Source: JBBRLG01 sp038231495
GTDB lineage: Bacteria > Planctomycetota > Planctomycetia > Gemmatales > Gemmataceae
Length of the DNA stretch: 8,500 nucleotides
Direction: 5' to 3'
NCBI GenBank assembly: GCA_038231495.1
Contig: JBBRLG010000328.1
Span: forward strand, 1 to 8,500
Of the stretch, positions 1 to 5,376 are shown piece after piece. Under the pieces are notes generated by a model. That model saw only the letters and a program-made list of their open reading frames with translations. It was not told the DNA's origin and did no database searches. Made by a program: the position numbers and the translations under genes. Every line of letters starts with the position of its first letter. Positions within the stretch are counted from its first letter, which is position 1.

Positions 1-97
1 CCCGGATGGTCCCACCCGTTCCCATTCCGAACACGGCCGTTAAGCATCCGGGGCCGATGGTAGTCCTTCGCGGGCGAGAGTAGGTCATCGCCGGGGT
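1..97 (+). rRNA. rrf: 5S ribosomal RNA, 3' part (5' end cut by window edge)
   Basis: This is the structural RNA of the large ribosomal subunit. The sequence matches bacterial 5S rRNA from about nucleotide 18 onward. The loop B/C stretch 'tcccacccgttcccattccg' is followed by 'aacacgg', then by 'ccgatggtagt' and by 'gcgagagtaggtcatcgcc', as in the E. coli molecule. Roughly the first 17-20 nucleotides lie left of the window, so the 5' strand of helix I is missing. The 3' end is placed near 97 by alignment to E. coli 5S and could be off by a few bases. An intrinsic terminator follows directly, so this is the last gene of its transcription unit. Whether 23S lies upstream cannot be seen. Confidence 0.95.
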
Positions 98-102
98 TTA
101 TC

Positions 103-142
103 AAACACCCCCTGGAGCAATCCAGGGGGTGTTTGTGTTTTT
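103..142 (+). terminator. Rho-independent terminator after 5S rRNA
   Basis: A perfect 13-bp stem (103-115 with 122-134) closes a 6-nt loop (116-121). It is followed by 'gtgttttt', a T-rich tract ending at 142. The stem is GC-rich at its centre ('accccctgg' pairing with 'ccagggggt'). It sits 5 nt after the predicted 5S end. The T-tract (138-142) also forms the outer left arm of the next inverted repeat, so the two hairpins overlap. Confidence 0.93.
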
Positions 143-199
143 GCCGCTTGCGGCTTTGCGTGCCGCCTGCGACAATGCAAAGCCGCAAGCGGCAAAAAC
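137..199. repeat. REP-like inverted repeat, 23-bp perfect arms
   Basis: Positions 137-159 are the exact reverse complement of 177-199, separated by a 17-nt loop (160-176). Each arm contains the 12-mer GCCGCTTGCGGC or its complement GCCGCAAGCGGC. That 12-mer is itself palindromic apart from its two central bases. The same core recurs at 372-383, 556-567 and 2785-2825, always in gaps between genes. Two inverted cores forming a long hairpin resemble the REP/BIME arrangement of other bacteria. No transposase is visible, so mobilisation is only an inference. The right arm ends 18 bp before the first microprotein start codon. Confidence 0.85.
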
Positions 200-216
200 G
201 TCGGCAGGGGTGCATC

Positions 217-354
217 ATGGGTGAGTTGTTCAAGTTCGGTCCCTTTGAAATTGGCCTGATGGTCGCCGGCGGGGTTGTCGGGGTGGTCATTTTGCTGCTT
301 TGGTTGATGCAACGGTCCAAGGACAAGAAGAAACCCAAGTCGAAGAAGAAATAG
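217..354 (+). CDS. Single-span membrane microprotein A (45 aa), unknown function
   Basis: I do not recognise a named family. The start ATG at 217 has AGGGG at 206-210, 6 nt upstream. The frame stays open further upstream, but that extension runs through the inverted repeat and lacks a comparable ribosome binding site. The product has a short N-terminus (MGELFKFGPFE), one hydrophobic segment at about residues 12-31, and a strongly basic tail, KDKKKPKSKKK. An N-out, C-in orientation follows from the positive-inside rule. It aligns without gaps to the next small protein: F5, G8, E11, G18 and a Val-rich span are shared. The pair looks like a tandem duplication. The gap to the next gene is 50 bp. 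Short single-span proteins with lysine tails often interact with other membrane proteins or with acidic phospholipids, but nothing here shows which. Confidence 0.72.
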   Translation: MGELFKFGPFEIGLMVAGGVVGVVILLLWLMQRSKDKKKPKSKKK

Positions 355-365
355 GGATTGGGTTT

Positions 366-385
366 CGCAACGCCGCAAGCGGCAA
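366..385. repeat. Single REP-like core, C variant
   Basis: The 20 bases at 366-385 are identical to 2808-2827, the right arm of the hairpin before the GT87-like gene. The core GCCGCAAGCGGC is at 372-383. Here the arm stands alone, with no inverted partner nearby. It lies between the stop of microprotein A and the Shine-Dalgarno of microprotein B, 5 bp upstream of that Shine-Dalgarno. Confidence 0.8.
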
Positions 386-391
386 TTTCCG

Positions 392-398
392 AAGGAGG
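392..398 (+). promoter_or_regulatory. Strong ribosome binding site that selects a GTG start
   Basis: AAGGAGG at 392-398 lies 6 nt before GTG at 405. It is the best Shine-Dalgarno match in the window. It decides between GTG 405 and an open upstream extension of the same frame from 300, which would overlap microprotein A and translate the repeat. Confidence 0.8.
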
Positions 399-404
399 CT
401 GTCC

Positions 405-545
405 GTGTTTGCAATTTTCAACCTCGGCCTGCCCGAACTGATTGTTTTAGGTGGGGGCGTTGTCGTCCTCGCCGTCGGGGTGCTGGTTGTCATTTTCATC
501 GCGACGCGCGGCAACTCCAAGAACAAGCCTGGCGACGACGATTGA
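405..545 (+). CDS. Single-span membrane microprotein B (46 aa), TatA-like N-terminus, unknown function
   Basis: The product begins at GTG 405, directed by a perfect AAGGAGG. It starts (V/M)FAIFNLGLPELIVLGGG and has one hydrophobic segment at about residues 12-33. It ends in the polar tail TRGNSKNKPGDDD, which is acidic at the very end, unlike the lysine tail of its upstream neighbour. The stretch FNLGLPELIVL resembles the start of TatA/TatE twin-arginine translocase subunits (consensus about F-x-L-G-x-P-E-L). The FG hinge and amphipathic helix that define TatA are absent, so I do not call it TatA. The ungapped similarity to microprotein A (F5, G8, E11, G18, V20) indicates common origin. It may be co-transcribed with its paralog. 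The gap to the DJ-1/PfpI gene is 97 bp and carries another repeat core. Confidence 0.72.
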   Translation: MFAIFNLGLPELIVLGGGVVVLAVGVLVVIFIATRGNSKNKPGDDD

Positions 546-550
546 ATACT

Positions 551-568
551 GCAAAGCCGCAAGCGGCA
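551..568. repeat. Single REP-like core, A variant
   Basis: The 18 bases at 551-568 are identical to 177-194 in the first inverted repeat, with core GCCGCAAGCGGC at 556-567. The base before the core is A, as in the first hairpin. The copies at 366 and 2808 have C there, so at least two sub-variants exist. It lies 5 bp after the microprotein B stop codon. The rest of the 546-642 gap shows only the ribosome binding site of the next gene. Confidence 0.78.
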
Positions 569-642
569 GCCTTTGCTCGCCTTTTCCGCCCCATTTCTTA
601 GAATGCCCTCAGTCCAACCTCATCCCGAGCAAGGAGACGACG

Positions 643-1191
643 ATGGAACTTCAGGGCAAACGCGCGGCCATTTTGGTCGAACAGCAATACCAGGAAATGG
701 AAGTGTGGTATCCCGTTTACCGCCTCCGCGAGGCCGGCTGCAAGGTCACCCTTGTCGGCCCCGAAGCCGGCCAGAGCTATCCGAGCAAACTCGGCTACCC
801 GGTCAAGAGCGACAAGGCCGCCAAGGACGTGACCGCGAACGACTTTGACCTCATCGTCATCCCCGGCGGCTTCGCGCCCGACTTCATGCGCCGCACCGAG
901 GCGATGATCCGTCTGGTGAGCGACATGGCCGAGCAGGGCAAGGTGGTCGCCGCCATTTGCCACGGGCCGTGGGTGCTGTGCTCCACGCAGGCACTCAAGG
1001 GCAAGAAGGCGACGTGCTTTTTCGCCATCAAAGACGACGTGATTAACGCCGGTGCCAACTACGTCGATGCCGAGGTCGTGCGCGACGGCACCCTCGTCAC
1101 CAGCCGTAAGCCCGACGACTTGCCGGCGTTCATGCAGGCGATCTTCCAGGCCGTCAAGGAAGCGAAACCGGCATTGGCCGCCGCACGCTGA
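643..1191 (+). CDS. DJ-1/PfpI family protein (type 1 glutamine amidotransferase-like fold)
   Basis: This 182-residue protein has the usual single-domain length of the PfpI/YhbO branch of the DJ-1 superfamily. Members act in the cytosol. They have been described as stress proteins, cysteine hydrolases and glyoxalase or deglycase-type enzymes, and their exact substrates are debated. The nucleophile elbow AAICHGP places the reactive cysteine at C106, followed by H107. E20 in the EMEVWYP segment matches the glutamate that contacts the nucleophile in human DJ-1 (E18). VIPGGFAPD (about 72-80) and the C-terminal block NAGANYVDAEVV...LVTSRKPDDLPAF are family signatures. ATG 643 is chosen because AAGGAG at 631-636 lies 6 nt before it, and the fold begins there (KRAAILVEQQ). 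The frame is open further upstream but only through the repeat. The next gene starts 26 bp downstream, so the two are probably co-transcribed. Confidence 0.93.
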   Translation: MELQGKRAAILVEQQYQEMEVWYPVYRLREAGCKVTLVGPEAGQSYPSKLGYPVKSDKAAKDVTANDFDLIVIPGGFAPDFMRRTEAMIRLVSDMAEQGKVVAAICHGPWVLCSTQALKGKKATCFFAIKDDVINAGANYVDAEVVRDGTLVTSRKPDDLPAFMQAIFQAVKEAKPALAAAR

Positions 1192-1217
1192 TCGTTTGTC
1201 TTGCCGAGAGATTGCCG

Positions 1218-1568
1218 ATGGAACCCGTGCGCGTCACGATTTACGGGCTGTTCCCGCGGACCCGCAAACGCTATGTGATCGACTCGTTAATCGGCCTGGG
1301 CACCCTGGCGGCGATGTTCAGCGCGTGGTTTCCGCTGTGGCCAATCTTGCGCGACAAGATTGAGATCGGCCGGCTCCGGCTCGAGCCGTCGGTGCTGCCG
1401 GTCTGGATGCAGGTCACGGTCGTCGTTCTGGAAGTGTTGCCCTGGATTCTGCTCGCCACGGCACTTTTCAAGTGCCTTGAAATGTATCTTGTGTTACGCT
1501 GTTTCGCACGCAAGGAAGCCGAACGACCGCGCCAGGGAACCGGGCCGACCCCCGGCGGCCCGGCTTGA
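1218..1568 (+). CDS. Two-span membrane protein, unknown function (116 aa)
   Basis: I do not recognise a family. The product has a short basic N-terminus (RTRKR at 14-18) and a first hydrophobic segment at about residues 24-44. A polar loop of about 17 residues (45-61) is followed by a second segment at about 66-84 and a charged, proline- and glycine-rich tail from about 94. The basic N-terminus suggests both ends face the cytoplasm. ATG 1218 is chosen over the in-frame TTG at 1212 because GAGAG at 1206-1210 is spaced 7 nt from the ATG. It lies 26 bp after the DJ-1/PfpI gene and 35 bp before xylA, so it probably shares their transcript. No cofactor or catalytic motif is visible. Confidence 0.75.
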   Translation: MEPVRVTIYGLFPRTRKRYVIDSLIGLGTLAAMFSAWFPLWPILRDKIEIGRLRLEPSVLPVWMQVTVVVLEVLPWILLATALFKCLEMYLVLRCFARKEAERPRQGTGPTPGGPA

Positions 1569-1603
1569 AACCGCCATTTAACTTTATCCGAGAAAGGCTT
1601 CCC

Positions 1604-2770
1604 ATGCCCTCGCACTTTTACGCGCCCACCAAGGAAGACAAGTTCGCGTTCGGCATCTGGTGTTTGCAGAACCGCGGCCGCGACCCGTTCGGCGACCAGA
1701 CGCGCCCGGAGCTGCCCGCCCTCGAGTGCATCCGCGGCCTGGCCCAGCGCAACTGCTACGGCTTCGAGTTCCACGACAACGACATCATCCCGTTCGGTGC
1801 CACCGCGGCGGTCCGCGACAAGATCGTCGGCGACATCAAGAAGGCGTCGGCCGACTGGGGCATCAAGGCCACGATGGCCACGACGAACCTTTTTTATCAT
1901 CCCGTCTTCAAGGACGGTGCGTTTTCGAGCAACGACCCGGCAATCCGGGCGTACGCCACGCAGAAAGTGATGCACGCGATCGACACCGGGGCCGAGTTGG
2001 GGGCGCAGGTGTTCGTCTTCTGGGGCGGCCGCGAGGGTGTCGAGGTGGACGCCAGCAAGTGCCCGGTCGAGGCGGCGAAGTGGTTCCGGGAGGCGCTCAA
2101 CTTCCTGTGCAACTACGTCCTGAGCCAGGGCTACGACATGAAGTTGAGCATCGAGCCGAAGCCGAACGAGCCGCGCGGCGACCTATTTTTGCCGACGGTC
2201 GGCAGCGTATTGGCGTTCATCGGCACACTCGACCACCCGGAGATGTGCGGCATCAACCCGGAGACGGCCCACATCAAGATGGCCGGCCTGAATCCGTACC
2301 ACGAGTTCGCCCAGGCGCTGGACTCCGGCAAACTGTTGGACGTGCATTTGAACGGCCAGAAGCCGCTGCGGTTCGATCAGGATTTGAGTTTCGGCAGCGA
2401 CGACATTAAAGAGGCGTTCTTCACGACGAAGCTGCTAGTGGACCACAAGTACGCGGGCACGATTGGTTTCGACGCCCACCCGTACCGCAGCGAGGCGGAC
2501 CCGTGGGATTTCGTGGACCGCAACCTGCGCATGTACAAGATCATGCAGGAGAAGGTCCGGCAGTTCAGCGAGAACAAAGAGATTCAGGACCTCTTGAAGG
2601 AGATTCACGGCGCGAACCCGTCGCACCGCGATTTGATGGCGACGTACAGCAAGGAAGCGGCGCAGAAACTGAAGACGATGGCGTTCGACCCGGTGGCGCT
2701 GGCGAGCCGGAAGCTGCCGTACGAGAAACTCGATCAGCTGACGACGGAGTTGCTGCTCGGCGTGCTGTAA
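1604..2770 (+). CDS. xylA: Xylose isomerase, short (class I, actinobacterial/Thermus-like) form
   Basis: Xylose isomerase interconverts D-xylose and D-xylulose (and D-glucose and D-fructose) in the cytosol, using two divalent metals. The 388-residue product follows the Streptomyces/Thermus enzyme along its length: FGIWCLQNRGRDPFGD near the start, the catalytic segment FHDND with H57 and D60, MATTNLFYHPVFKDG (91-105), WGGREG (140-145), and IEPKPNEPRGD with E184, K186 and E189. NPETAH carries E220 and H223, FDQD has D258 and D260, and GFDAHP has D290. One metal position differs: LDVHLNGQ puts H248 where the family has Asp (HIDLN). ATG 1604 is chosen because AGAAAGG at 1591-1597 precedes it by 6 nt. 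No xylulokinase or sugar transporter gene is in the window. The match is strong, but the altered metal site leaves room for a different sugar substrate. Confidence 0.93.
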   Translation: MPSHFYAPTKEDKFAFGIWCLQNRGRDPFGDQTRPELPALECIRGLAQRNCYGFEFHDNDIIPFGATAAVRDKIVGDIKKASADWGIKATMATTNLFYHPVFKDGAFSSNDPAIRAYATQKVMHAIDTGAELGAQVFVFWGGREGVEVDASKCPVEAAKWFREALNFLCNYVLSQGYDMKLSIEPKPNEPRGDLFLPTVGSVLAFIGTLDHPEMCGINPETAHIKMAGLNPYHEFAQALDSGKLLDVHLNGQKPLRFDQDLSFGSDDIKEAFFTTKLLVDHKYAGTIGFDAHPYRSEADPWDFVDRNLRMYKIMQEKVRQFSENKEIQDLLKEIHGANPSHRDLMATYSKEAAQKLKTMAFDPVALASRKLPYEKLDQLTTELLLGVL

Positions 2771-2781
2771 CGATTCCCTGG

Positions 2782-2828
2782 TTTGCCGCTTGCGGCGTTG
2801 CGGTCTTCGCAACGCCGCAAGCGGCAAA
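2782..2828. repeat. REP-like hairpin, 21-bp perfect stem with 5-nt loop
   Basis: Positions 2782-2802 are the exact reverse complement of 2808-2828, with the loop gtctt at 2803-2807. Each arm holds the core GCCGCTTGCGGC or GCCGCAAGCGGC. The element fills most of the 67-bp gap between xylA and the GT87-like gene. It is too regular and too GC-rich to be chance. No T-tract follows on the plus strand ('tacgcatct'), so it is not a classical terminator. In a transcript it could stabilise the upstream mRNA end or dampen read-through. Confidence 0.88.
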
Positions 2829-2837
2829 TACGCATCT

Positions 2838-4070
2838 ATGGACCCCACCCCGCAACCCCCGGCGCGCTGGACGTGGTGGCTACACTACGCCCTTTACCTG
2901 ATCCTGGTCGGCTACGTCGTCGGCGTCGTCATCGTGCCGGCGCTGCGCGAAGAAACCTTTGGCTACACCTACGACCCCGACAGCGACAGCTATCGCTTCC
3001 GCGATTTCGCTGGCATCCTGGTCATGGCGAAGGCGCTGTGGTCCGGCAAGGCCGGTTACGATCTCGACAGTCACCTGGCCGTCACCCGCGCGTGGACCGG
3101 GCGCGACATGGCGGCGGCGATGCCGTTCCCGTATGCGCCGACGATGCTGTATCTCCTTGGCCCTTTCTGCCCGCTGCCGCTGGCGTGGGCCTTTGCCGCG
3201 TGGTCGGTGTTCAACCTGGCAGTGGTCGGCTACCTCCTTTCACGCCCGGACTGTCCGCGCGTCCTCGGCCCGATCGTATTCCTGACGCCGACGGCGGTTT
3301 CGTGTTTCACCCTCGGCCAATCGGCGTTGCTGGCGGCCGCCGCGCTGACGTACCTCGGACGCGCAACGTTCCGCCGGCCGACGGAGCGCGGCACCAACGT
3401 CTGGGTGATGGCCCTCGTGCTATGGGCGCTGACGGCCCGGCCGCAGCTGGCGATCACGGCCGGCGCCGCGCTCCTGGCACTTCGGCACTGGCGACCCGTG
3501 TTGATTGCCGTCGCGCTCACGCTCGTCACGACGGCCGCCCTGACGCCGCTGCTCGGCACGCGCTGGGTCGGCGACTATTTCACTCTCGTAAGCCATTATG
3601 ACACCACCACGGCACCGCCGGCGTTCGCCTGGGCGCTGGTGCCGAGCCACATGAACAACCTGCGCGCCCTGTTGACGATGGAGTGCGGCGTGCGCGACGA
3701 CTGGTCGAGCAAGATCAGCGTCGGCGTCTGGCTTACCAGTCTCGCCGTCGTATTGGCGACCGCCTGGCTGCGGCGAGTGCCGGCCGCCGTCGTCTGGGGG
3801 AGCTGTATACTGCTGCAATTGCTGCTCTGTCCCCATGTGAATACGTACGAACTCGTCCTGCTGTATCCGGTGTTGGTATTCTTACCGCACGTCGCCCAGG
3901 AGCCGAGCACATTTCGGACGAGAATAGTCTGGTTTATACCGCTGCTGCTTTGCCTGCCGCCGGTGGGTCCGTTGGGAATACGGCCGTCGTTGTTGTTTTT
4001 TGGGTTATTGAGCTTTGCCGGGGTGTTTGGCTGGCTCTCGGTTGGAGTCGTGCGACGCGGCCTGCGTTAA
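2838..4070 (+). CDS. Multispan membrane glycosyltransferase-like protein, GT87/DUF2029 type
   Basis: The 410-residue protein is hydrophobic throughout, with about ten likely membrane segments. It carries features of the GT87/DUF2029 family, which includes actinobacterial polyprenol-phosphate-mannose-dependent mannosyltransferases of the GT-C fold. Visible features are an acidic periplasmic-type loop with RDF at 55-57 (candidate catalytic Asp56), KALWSGKAGYD (65-75), PFPYAPTMLYLLGP (96-109), AAWSVFN (120-126), TLGQSALL (158-165) and ARPQ (200-203). The usual family motifs are a similar DF...GxxxYD, PFxYxP, GQ and KPQ, so the Lys of KPQ is Arg here. The frame is open back to 2790, but that stretch translates the REP hairpin (NAASGK), so ATG 2838 is preferred. 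No good Shine-Dalgarno is seen before it. Donor and acceptor cannot be predicted. A simpler role as an uncharacterised membrane protein remains possible. Confidence 0.78.
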   Translation: MDPTPQPPARWTWWLHYALYLILVGYVVGVVIVPALREETFGYTYDPDSDSYRFRDFAGILVMAKALWSGKAGYDLDSHLAVTRAWTGRDMAAAMPFPYAPTMLYLLGPFCPLPLAWAFAAWSVFNLAVVGYLLSRPDCPRVLGPIVFLTPTAVSCFTLGQSALLAAAALTYLGRATFRRPTERGTNVWVMALVLWALTARPQLAITAGAALLALRHWRPVLIAVALTLVTTAALTPLLGTRWVGDYFTLVSHYDTTTAPPAFAWALVPSHMNNLRALLTMECGVRDDWSSKISVGVWLTSLAVVLATAWLRRVPAAVVWGSCILLQLLLCPHVNTYELVLLYPVLVFLPHVAQEPSTFRTRIVWFIPLLLCLPPVGPLGIRPSLLFFGLLSFAGVFGWLSVGVVRRGLR

Positions 4071-4111
4071 GAAGGGCGATGCGCAGCAGCGGACCCTTAC
4101 GGGACAGACTC

Positions 4112-5059
4112 TTAGCGCGGCGACCGCGCCGACGCAATGGCAGCGATGCCCGCGCCGAGTGCGCCGCGGTAATTAAACCCAAATACGAACAAAACCAGGC
4201 AACTCATCACGACCCCAAGGGTTAGGTATACCTGCACCGGCTCGTAGGATTGCTGTGACGGTACAGGGTCGATTGGAACCAGTACTCCGATCAAGGTAAG
4301 TACGGAAGAAACAACCAGCATCACGGCCAAGCCGCGCACGCGGGCACCCATGTCGGCCACCTGCAAGAAACGGCCCAATCGATACAAGAAACCGAGGAAG
4401 ATGACATCGCCAACCATCCAGGCTGCCAAGCCGCCTAGGGACAGATCGAAGGCCAGCAACCGGAAGATGTCACCCCCAACCCCCTGATTCGCCATGCCTG
4501 CAATGAGACTAAAAATGCCGGCCCCCATGAGAATGGGAGCGCTGAGCGTCGCGATGAAGCTCAAGGCCCCGAGATCCAGGCACTTCGCGCGAGCCGGTAC
4601 GCTTATGCATAGCAGCCGACCCAGTAAAAGCGCAAAGCCATACACGCACACGAGGCAGGCACAGACGACGCCGATTAGGCCGATAGCGGAGACGGCGGCA
4701 GCGGTGCCGGGGTTTTGGCGTTCGCCCGAGTGCCGTGCGGCCGCCAGCAGCGTCGCGATCAAAACCAAGGGTATCACGAGGGGTATCAGCACTAACCAAA
4801 CCATGTAGGCGAAGCGCAAACAATGCAACCCGCGCGCAATGCCGCGCCAACCAGGGCCAAGTTCCAAAATTTTCGGCGGTGCCGCTTTGTTGGAACCGGC
4901 TTGGGTAGTGGCTGCGTGAACTGGATTAACGAACTCTAGTTCAGGCGGATTTACGACCATTCTTTCGCCGCAAGTGCCACACACGGCAACGCTGCCCTCC
5001 TGTTCCGGCAGGAACGAATGCCGGGCCGCACAAATAGGACAAACAACGTCAATGAGCAT
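4112..5059 (-). CDS. Zinc-ribbon plus multispan membrane protein, unknown function (315 aa)
   Basis: The N-terminus carries two cysteine pairs, CPIC (7-10) and CGTC (27-30), which fit a small zinc ribbon. A flexible linker (about 40-65) leads to the segment GPGWRGIARGLHCLRFAYMVW, then about six hydrophobic spans to the C-terminus. I recall this layout, a short ribbon followed by an integral membrane part, from uncharacterised planctomycete proteins, but cannot name a family. AAGGAA (complement of 5068-5073) lies 8 nt before the ATG at 5059. The gene is the last of the minus-strand cluster and starts 26 bp after the preceding stop. Its codons end in A or T far more often than those of larE. 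It converges with the GT87-like gene, 41 bp away. A short GC hairpin (4115-4129) overlaps its last codons but has no T-tract, so no terminator is called. Confidence 0.8.
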   Translation of the reverse strand: MLIDVVCPICAARHSFLPEQEGSVAVCGTCGERMVVNPPELEFVNPVHAATTQAGSNKAAPPKILELGPGWRGIARGLHCLRFAYMVWLVLIPLVIPLVLIATLLAAARHSGERQNPGTAAAVSAIGLIGVVCACLVCVYGFALLLGRLLCISVPARAKCLDLGALSFIATLSAPILMGAGIFSLIAGMANQGVGGDIFRLLAFDLSLGGLAAWMVGDVIFLGFLYRLGRFLQVADMGARVRGLAVMLVVSSVLTLIGVLVPIDPVPSQQSYEPVQVYLTLGVVMSCLVLFVFGFNYRGALGAGIAAIASARSPR

Positions 5060-5078
5060 GGGATTCGTTCCTTACCGG
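5057..5078 (-). promoter_or_regulatory. Translation-initiation region shared with the 6266-6502 gene
   Basis: On the minus strand this reads ccgg-t-aaggaacga-at-cccATG. The start region of the gene ending at 6266 (complement of 6500-6519) reads ccgg-a-aaggaacga-cccATG. The two differ only by one substitution and a 2-nt insertion. AAGGAA is the Shine-Dalgarno in both. Confidence 0.6.
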
Positions 5079-5085
5079 CACAGGG

Positions 5086-5376
5086 TCAGCGCGGTTGCGG
5101 TCGTTCCCATGCGGAATCGTAGGAAAGCGAAAAAAGCTGCTGAATGCGTTCGGCCCGGTCGTTGCTCTCGTCGTGCAAGACTTCAAGCGCCTGCCGCACC
5201 TTCACCAGGCGCGGGTCGGTCTCAACCTCGGCGCTTCCCGGCGCGCGGCTGATGCGGTCGAGGATCGCGGCCAGGTCGAGCAGGCGGGCACGGGCTTCGA
5301 GAAAGTAGCTATCCAGGGCGATGCGGGCGGGCTGGGACGGGAGTGAGGTTGCGCCGTTGCGCGCTGCGTGGTTCAT
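5086..5376 (-). CDS. Small soluble helical protein coupled to larE, unknown function (96 aa)
   Basis: I do not recognise a named domain. The protein is rich in Ala, Arg, Leu and Glu, and looks mostly helical from about residue 17 (RIALDSYFLEARARLLDLAAILDRI). A variable loop follows (about 44-54), then a second helical part with DPRLVKVRQALEVLHDE and RAERIQQLFSLSYD. There is no membrane span, signal peptide or metal motif. Its ATG overlaps the larE stop codon as ATGA (5373-5376), a classic sign of translational coupling, so it is probably made in proportion to LarE. The next gene begins 26 bp after its stop. The FLEARARLLDLAA...LDRI pattern feels familiar from conserved planctomycete hypotheticals, but I cannot verify it. 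Confidence 0.78.
   Translation of the reverse strand: MNHAARNGATSLPSQPARIALDSYFLEARARLLDLAAILDRISRAPGSAEVETDPRLVKVRQALEVLHDESNDRAERIQQLFSLSYDSAWERPQPR

Noticed and set aside
405..545. Calling microprotein B a TatA/TatE subunit
   Set aside because: Only the first 11 or so residues resemble TatA. The FG hinge and amphipathic helix are absent and the tail is too short.
137..567. Repeat cores considered as a CRISPR array
   Set aside because: Copies are irregularly spaced, partly inverted, interrupted by genes, and not separated by uniform spacers.
1271..1975. Minus-strand open frame of 234 codons across the two-span protein and xylA
   Set aside because: It overlaps two supported plus-strand genes and shows low-complexity Arg/Val/Ala composition typical of an antisense shadow.
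1660..2409. Plus-strand alternative frame of 249 codons inside xylA
   Set aside because: It is a +1 shadow of xylA, extremely rich in Arg, Pro and Gly, while the xylA frame matches a known enzyme end to end.
4115..4129. Short GC hairpin at the convergent gene end considered as a bidirectional terminator
   Set aside because: It has only a 6-bp stem with a 3-nt loop, lies within codons of the minus-strand gene, and has no T-tract on either side.
3683..4225. Plus-strand open frame overlapping the end of the GT87-like gene and the convergent gene
   Set aside because: It crosses both supported genes in a different frame and has no start context. Its sequence is Arg/Ala-rich and shadow-like.
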